From contig JBAXII010000001.1 of NCBI GenBank assembly GCA_037138475.1, positions 43,595 through 107,594 of the forward strand: 64,000 nucleotides of DNA. Reading direction: 5' to 3'. Made by a program: the position numbers and the translations under genes. Under the pieces are notes generated by a model. The model saw only the letters and a list, made by a program, of their open reading frames with translations. It was not told where the DNA came from and searched no databases. Each line of letters begins with the position of its first letter. Position 1 is the stretch's first letter. Origin of the DNA: JAGOLU01 sp037138475 (lineage in GTDB: Bacteria; Patescibacteriota; Microgenomatia; UBA1406; GWC2-37-13). Shown here in pieces: positions 60,234 to 64,000 of this stretch.

Positions 60234-62345
60234 ATGGAGATCCAAAACCAACTTCGCACGCTCATGGAGCAAGCACTCGCCAGTCTCCAGCTCCCTCCTA
60301 CTCCGCTGACCTTTGATCTGCCTCCCGATCTGACACACGGCGACTTTGCATCCAGCATCGCGCTCAGACTGACCAAAGTAGCAGGCAAGCCTCCTCTTCA
60401 GCTCGCCGAAGAGATCGCAGGAGCAATCCCCCCAAACGACCTCATCGAAAAAATCGAAGTCCTGAAGCCTGGCTTTGTCAATTTATTTATTCGGCCGGCA
60501 AAACTACTAGAAATTAGAAATTTGAAATTAGAAATTGGTGTCCGCGAAAGGGTTTGCGTCGAATATACAGATCCAAATCCTTTCAAAGAGTTCCACATCG
60601 GGCATCTGTATAGCAACGTTGTGGGCGAGTGTCTCGCACGACTCCAGGAGGCCATCGGCCACGATGTCTACAGACTCTGCTATCAAGGTGATGTGGGAAT
60701 GCATGTGGCAAATAGCGTGTATGGCATGATTGAGGGACCAAACCCAGTCAGCAGTCGTCAGTCGATAGTCGACAGCGAAAAACAAACTGATCCTAGCTCG
60801 CGGCTTGTAGCGTGCGGCTCACTTTCTCTTTCAGAGCGCGTGAAGTGGCTCGGGCAATGCTACGCCTTTGGAGCGACAGAGAACAAAGAAAAGCCAGAAG
60901 TATCTGCGAAGGTCAAGCTGCTCAATGCACAGATTTTCCAGATCGCCCAAGAGATGTGGCAAAAAACCGATCCCACCTTCGTGCCTCAGATCGACTACGC
61001 ACAGTTTGTGAAAGCAGAAGCATACCCTCACGATCTCGTGTACGAATGCTACGTCACCGGACGAGCGTGGACCATGGAATATTTTGAAAATGTGTACCAG
61101 ACGCTGGGTACACATTCTCAAAAATCAGATGCAGAAGGAGCTTTTGATCACTACTATGCCGAGAGCAAAGTGGCTGAATATGGATACACCACGGTGATGA
61201 AGCACCTCGAGACAGGACTGTTTGAAAAGAGCGAGGGAGCCATCGTATCATCCAAAGAGAAAAACGGACTGCATACCAGAGTATTTATAAACTCTCACGG
61301 GCTCCCGACCTATGAGGCCAAGGAGCTGGGCTTAAATCCCGAAAAGTACAAGAAGTATCACTTCGACAGATCCATCATCGTGACTGCCAATGAGATCAAT
61401 GAGTACTTCAAAGTCCTCCTCTGGAACCTGAAGCAAATCGATGCGTATGTCGGCGAGCACACCACCCATATAGGTCATGGAGTAGTGCAGCTGCCAGAGG
61501 GCAAGATGTCCTCCCGCACGGGCAAGATCATCTCAGGAGAGTCATTGATTGAAGAAGCTACTTCAAGAGTAATAGAAAAAATGGAACAGACACGTGATGT
61601 CATTGCGAGGAGTGACGCAGGAACGACGTGGCAATCCAGTCTTGAACCTGGATCGTTCTCGAAAGAGGAGGAGGGTGTCATCCCTCCGGGCGTAGCCTAC
61701 GGGCGGAGCCCCGCACCACCTGCTGTCATCCCCGCGAAGGCGGGGATCCCAAATGCAGACATCGCCCAAAAAATCGCCATCGCCGCCATCAAGTACTCAC
61801 TCCTGAAAACAAATATCGGTAAGGATGTAGTATTTAGCTTTGATGAGTCCCTCTCATTTGAGGGCAACTCAGGGCCCTATCTCCTCTACACAGTCGTGAG
61901 ATGCAAAAGCATACTTGGGAAGTCAACAGTCAACAGTCGACAGTCGACAGCACTTGATCCTGTCATCTTGCCTGCCCGCCAAATCGGCGGGAGCGAAGCG
62001 GAGCGAAGTCGAAAGATCTCATCTCCTACTTTTTCTCAATTCCCAATTATCAATTCTCCATTATCAATTATCAATTATCCCCCAGAGGATCTACTTCTCC
62101 TCCGTCTCCTCGCCAGATACAACACTGTCATTGCAGAGTCAGCACGCCTCCTCTCTCCCCACGCCGTATGCACCTATCTGTACACACTTGCGAGCGAGTT
62201 TAGTAGCTACTATGCAAAAGTGAATATTCTAAAAACTGAGGACGCAGAGCTTCGGGAGACTCGGCTCCGCCTCGTCTCCTACGTCGCAGACACCCTCACC
62301 CGCGGGTGTCAGGTGCTGGGGTTTGAAGTGGTGGAGAGAATGTGA
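60234..62345 (+). CDS. argS: Arginyl-tRNA synthetase with four in-frame repeat insertions
   Basis: Charges tRNA-Arg. 703 residues from the ATG at 60234, about 140 more than usual. Core: N-terminal additional domain, HIGH motif in EFHIGHLYSN (121-124), a KMSKS-like GKMSSRTGK (about 423-431) and a C-terminal anticodon domain (SEFSSYYAKVNIL). Inserts: about 92-102 (LEIRNLKLEIG, AT-rich repeat), 172-200 (SSRQSIVDSEKQTD), 455-509 (VIARSDAGTTWQSS, VIPAKAGIPNA) and 562-617 (PARQIGGSEAERSRK, PLSIINYPP). The reading frame stays open through all four. Confidence 0.94.
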   Translation: MEIQNQLRTLMEQALASLQLPPTPLTFDLPPDLTHGDFASSIALRLTKVAGKPPLQLAEEIAGAIPPNDLIEKIEVLKPGFVNLFIRPAKLLEIRNLKLEIGVRERVCVEYTDPNPFKEFHIGHLYSNVVGECLARLQEAIGHDVYRLCYQGDVGMHVANSVYGMIEGPNPVSSRQSIVDSEKQTDPSSRLVACGSLSLSERVKWLGQCYAFGATENKEKPEVSAKVKLLNAQIFQIAQEMWQKTDPTFVPQIDYAQFVKAEAYPHDLVYECYVTGRAWTMEYFENVYQTLGTHSQKSDAEGAFDHYYAESKVAEYGYTTVMKHLETGLFEKSEGAIVSSKEKNGLHTRVFINSHGLPTYEAKELGLNPEKYKKYHFDRSIIVTANEINEYFKVLLWNLKQIDAYVGEHTTHIGHGVVQLPEGKMSSRTGKIISGESLIEEATSRVIEKMEQTRDVIARSDAGTTWQSSLEPGSFSKEEEGVIPPGVAYGRSPAPPAVIPAKAGIPNADIAQKIAIAAIKYSLLKTNIGKDVVFSFDESLSFEGNSGPYLLYTVVRCKSILGKSTVNSRQSTALDPVILPARQIGGSEAERSRKISSPTFSQFPIINSPLSIINYPPEDLLLLRLLARYNTVIAESARLLSPHAVCTYLYTLASEFSSYYAKVNILKTEDAELRETRLRLVSYVADTLTRGCQVLGFEVVERM

Positions 62346-62442
62346 GAAAGGATTTATGATTCAAGATAAATGTCAAATGATCATCACGCATTTGGGCGTT
62401 CAAACTTTATGGACTTTATAACTTTATAGACTTTTAACTTTT

Positions 62443-63834
62443 ATGTCATTCTTCATCTGCTCCACCTGTGGCTTTGGATCTGCCACCTTCCTCGGCAAGT
62501 GCCCTGACTGTGGCGAGTGGAACACGCTGAAACAAGCACGTGGCATGGATGAAAAGTCAGATCGAAAGTCTTCAAAGACCAGTGAGTTTGTGACTACAAA
62601 ACTCAAAGAGATACAGGTCGTGAAGGGCAAAGGAGAGCGCTATGCGACAGGTATCCATGAGTTTGACCGTGTGCTTGGGGGTGGATTTGTCCCCGGTCAT
62701 GTAGCACTGCTGACGGGCGAGCCTGGCATCGGCAAGTCCACGCTCCTCCTCCAAGCACTCCAGCATATCGATACGCTCTATATCTCGGGTGAGGAGTCGG
62801 CGAGCCAGATCAAGGATCGCGCAGATCGCCTCGGGGTGAGTCTCGAGCATATGGCATTTAGCGACACACTCCAAGTGGAGGGGATCGTCGCCGGCATCTC
62901 GTCATTGCGAGGATCCGCTGAGGGCGGAGACAGCCTGCCCCGCCATGTCGGGGTGGCAATCTCTCCTGGATCCCGGGTCAAGCCCGGGATGACAGCGGGA
63001 TCGGCACCCCATCTCATCGTCATCGACTCCATCCAGATGCTCTACTCAAAGTCCGTCGAGGGCACGCCCGGATCAGTCTCTCAGCTGCGCGAGTGCGCAC
63101 TCCAACTTGTGCGGATGGCAAAGGAAAAGCATATCGCGATGATCTTCATAGGTCACGTCACCAAAGATGGAGATATCGCGGGACCAAAGATCGTCGAGCA
63201 CATGGTGGATACGGTGCTGTCATTTGAAGGAGAAAAGATCTCACACTTTCGTGTCATGCGCGCAAACAAAAATCGCTTTGGCTCGACCGATGAGATCGGG
63301 ATATTTGAGATGTCAGGTGAAGGGCTAAAAGAAGTGACGAATCCCCTCGCATTTGTGCAAGAGGTAGATACAAAGGGCGCGACACCAGGCCGTGCGATCG
63401 CCGGAGTACTCGAGGGCAAGCGCCCTATATTTTTTGAGATTCAGTCGCTCGCCTCCCCTACCTCACTCGCCATGCCCCGCCGCGTAGTCAATGGAGTGGA
63501 TTACAACAAGGTTCAGCTCCTCCTCGCGGTCATCCGCAAGCACCTCCATCTCCCGCTCGATGGATATGATATCTATGTAAATGTGATAGGAGGGATCAAG
63601 GTCGAGTCGCCAGCAGCAGACCTCGCCATCATCGCCTCCATCATCTCGTCAGTCAAAGAGATCACGCTCCCACCCAAGTCACTGTTTACGGGTGAGGTAG
63701 GACTCCTCGGAGAGGTGCGCAAAGGGTATGGATTAGAAAAGGTAGTGAGTGAAGCCAAACGTATTGGACTGACTGAGGTATACAGCCCTACGACTGTGAA
63801 ACACGTAAAAGATCTCCTACAGAGTCTCAAGTGA
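62443..63834 (+). CDS. radA: DNA repair protein RadA (Sms)
   Basis: RecA-like helicase that extends heteroduplex in recombination. 463 residues: zinc finger CSTCGFGSATFLGKCPDCGEW, Walker A GEPGIGKST (92-100), the KNRFG motif (ANKNRFGSTDEIGIFEM) and a C-terminal Lon-like domain (INVIGGIKVESPAADLAIIA-type). Residues about 155-189 (GSAEGGDSLPRHVGVAISPG) come from two palindromic repeats inserted in frame just before the Walker B strand LIVIDSIQML. Confidence 0.95.
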   Translation: MSFFICSTCGFGSATFLGKCPDCGEWNTLKQARGMDEKSDRKSSKTSEFVTTKLKEIQVVKGKGERYATGIHEFDRVLGGGFVPGHVALLTGEPGIGKSTLLLQALQHIDTLYISGEESASQIKDRADRLGVSLEHMAFSDTLQVEGIVAGISSLRGSAEGGDSLPRHVGVAISPGSRVKPGMTAGSAPHLIVIDSIQMLYSKSVEGTPGSVSQLRECALQLVRMAKEKHIAMIFIGHVTKDGDIAGPKIVEHMVDTVLSFEGEKISHFRVMRANKNRFGSTDEIGIFEMSGEGLKEVTNPLAFVQEVDTKGATPGRAIAGVLEGKRPIFFEIQSLASPTSLAMPRRVVNGVDYNKVQLLLAVIRKHLHLPLDGYDIYVNVIGGIKVESPAADLAIIASIISSVKEITLPPKSLFTGEVGLLGEVRKGYGLEKVVSEAKRIGLTEVYSPTTVKHVKDLLQSLK

Positions 63835-63837
63835 CTC

Positions 63838-63950
63838 GCAACCGCGAGTCATCCCGGACTTACCCGACAGGGGGATCCGTGATCCAAATGCTCAACCGCG
63901 AGTCATTCTATGTCTATGTGTCATCCCTGTAATAGTCAACTAATTCGAGC
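63838..63950. repeat. Truncated palindromic repeats at the right edge
   Basis: CAACCGCGAGTCATCCCGGA, GACAGGGGGATCCGTGATCC, CAACCGCGAGTCATTCTATG and TGTCATCCCTGTAATAGTCA are pieces of the hairpin and MITE-like families. The left arm of the MITE starts at about 63930 and degenerates before the window edge. The last 50 bp hold no feature I recognise. Confidence 0.6.
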
Positions 63951-64000
63951 TAAGTAACCTTTTGTGTGTTGTCTCTTTCAAAAACGGAGCTTCTTGAGAA

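Overview
The window looks like chromosomal DNA of a Candidate Phyla Radiation (Patescibacteria) bacterium, most plausibly Microgenomates-like. The signs are short proteins, an S10-spc-alpha ribosomal block without rpmD (L30), DUF4012 and LCP cell-surface proteins, a PilN/PilO pair, many envelope glycosyltransferases, almost no Shine-Dalgarno sites and many short palindromic repeats. Lineage is inferred from gene content; there is no rRNA gene in the window and I recognise no tRNA.

Layout. 1-6480: start of a UvrD-type helicase (cut by the window edge), tpiA, an LCP protein, a surface protein, pilN/pilO and rpsT. 6490-10751: glyS behind a T-box riboswitch, recO and a DUF4012 protein. 10831-15855: an envelope polysaccharide cluster (sugar-phosphate transferase, manC, two GT4 and one GT2 glycosyltransferases). 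16011-34060, all on the minus strand: tuf followed by about 33 genes from rpsJ to rpsI, including secY, rpmG, a fused adenylate kinase, map, infA, rpmJ and rpoA. 34208-41830, plus strand: membrane glycosyltransferases, glyA, a WecA/MraY-type transferase, a frameshifted NUDIX gene and rmlB. 41869-43946: a tightly packed nucleotide-metabolism cassette. 44090-48354, minus strand: the heat-shock operon hrcA-grpE-NUDIX-NUDIX-dnaK with a CIRCE-like operator. 48543-63834: secDF, rmlD, an AT-rich orphan gene, ugd, a UDP-glucuronate decarboxylase-like gene, an EpmA-like ligase, a DPM synthase-GtrA fusion, a PEGA/SH3 protein, argS and radA.

How the genes fit together. RmlB/RmlD (dTDP-rhamnose), ManC (GDP-mannose), Ugd and the decarboxylase (UDP-glucuronate/UDP-xylose) supply nucleotide sugars. 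The WecA-like and WcaJ-like transferases prime lipid carriers, the glycosyltransferases extend the chains, and the LCP protein may attach the polymer to the wall. Four NUDIX genes, a MazG-like protein, a deoxyribosyltransferase-like protein and a P-loop kinase point to strong investment in nucleotide-pool handling.

Most notable observations: (1) palindromic repeat families that fill intergenic spaces also sit in frame inside at least eight protein genes, with four copies in argS alone; (2) a T-box riboswitch controls glyS, and a GC-rich repeat palindrome lies inside its antiterminator loop; (3) -10 hexamers lie 6 nt before many start codons, suggesting leaderless transcription; (4) an adenylate kinase is fused to a UPF0200-like kinase domain; (5) two NUDIX genes are translationally coupled inside the heat-shock operon; (6) rpsS has moved; (7) an orphan repeat protein is flanked by two copies of the 3' end of rmlD.
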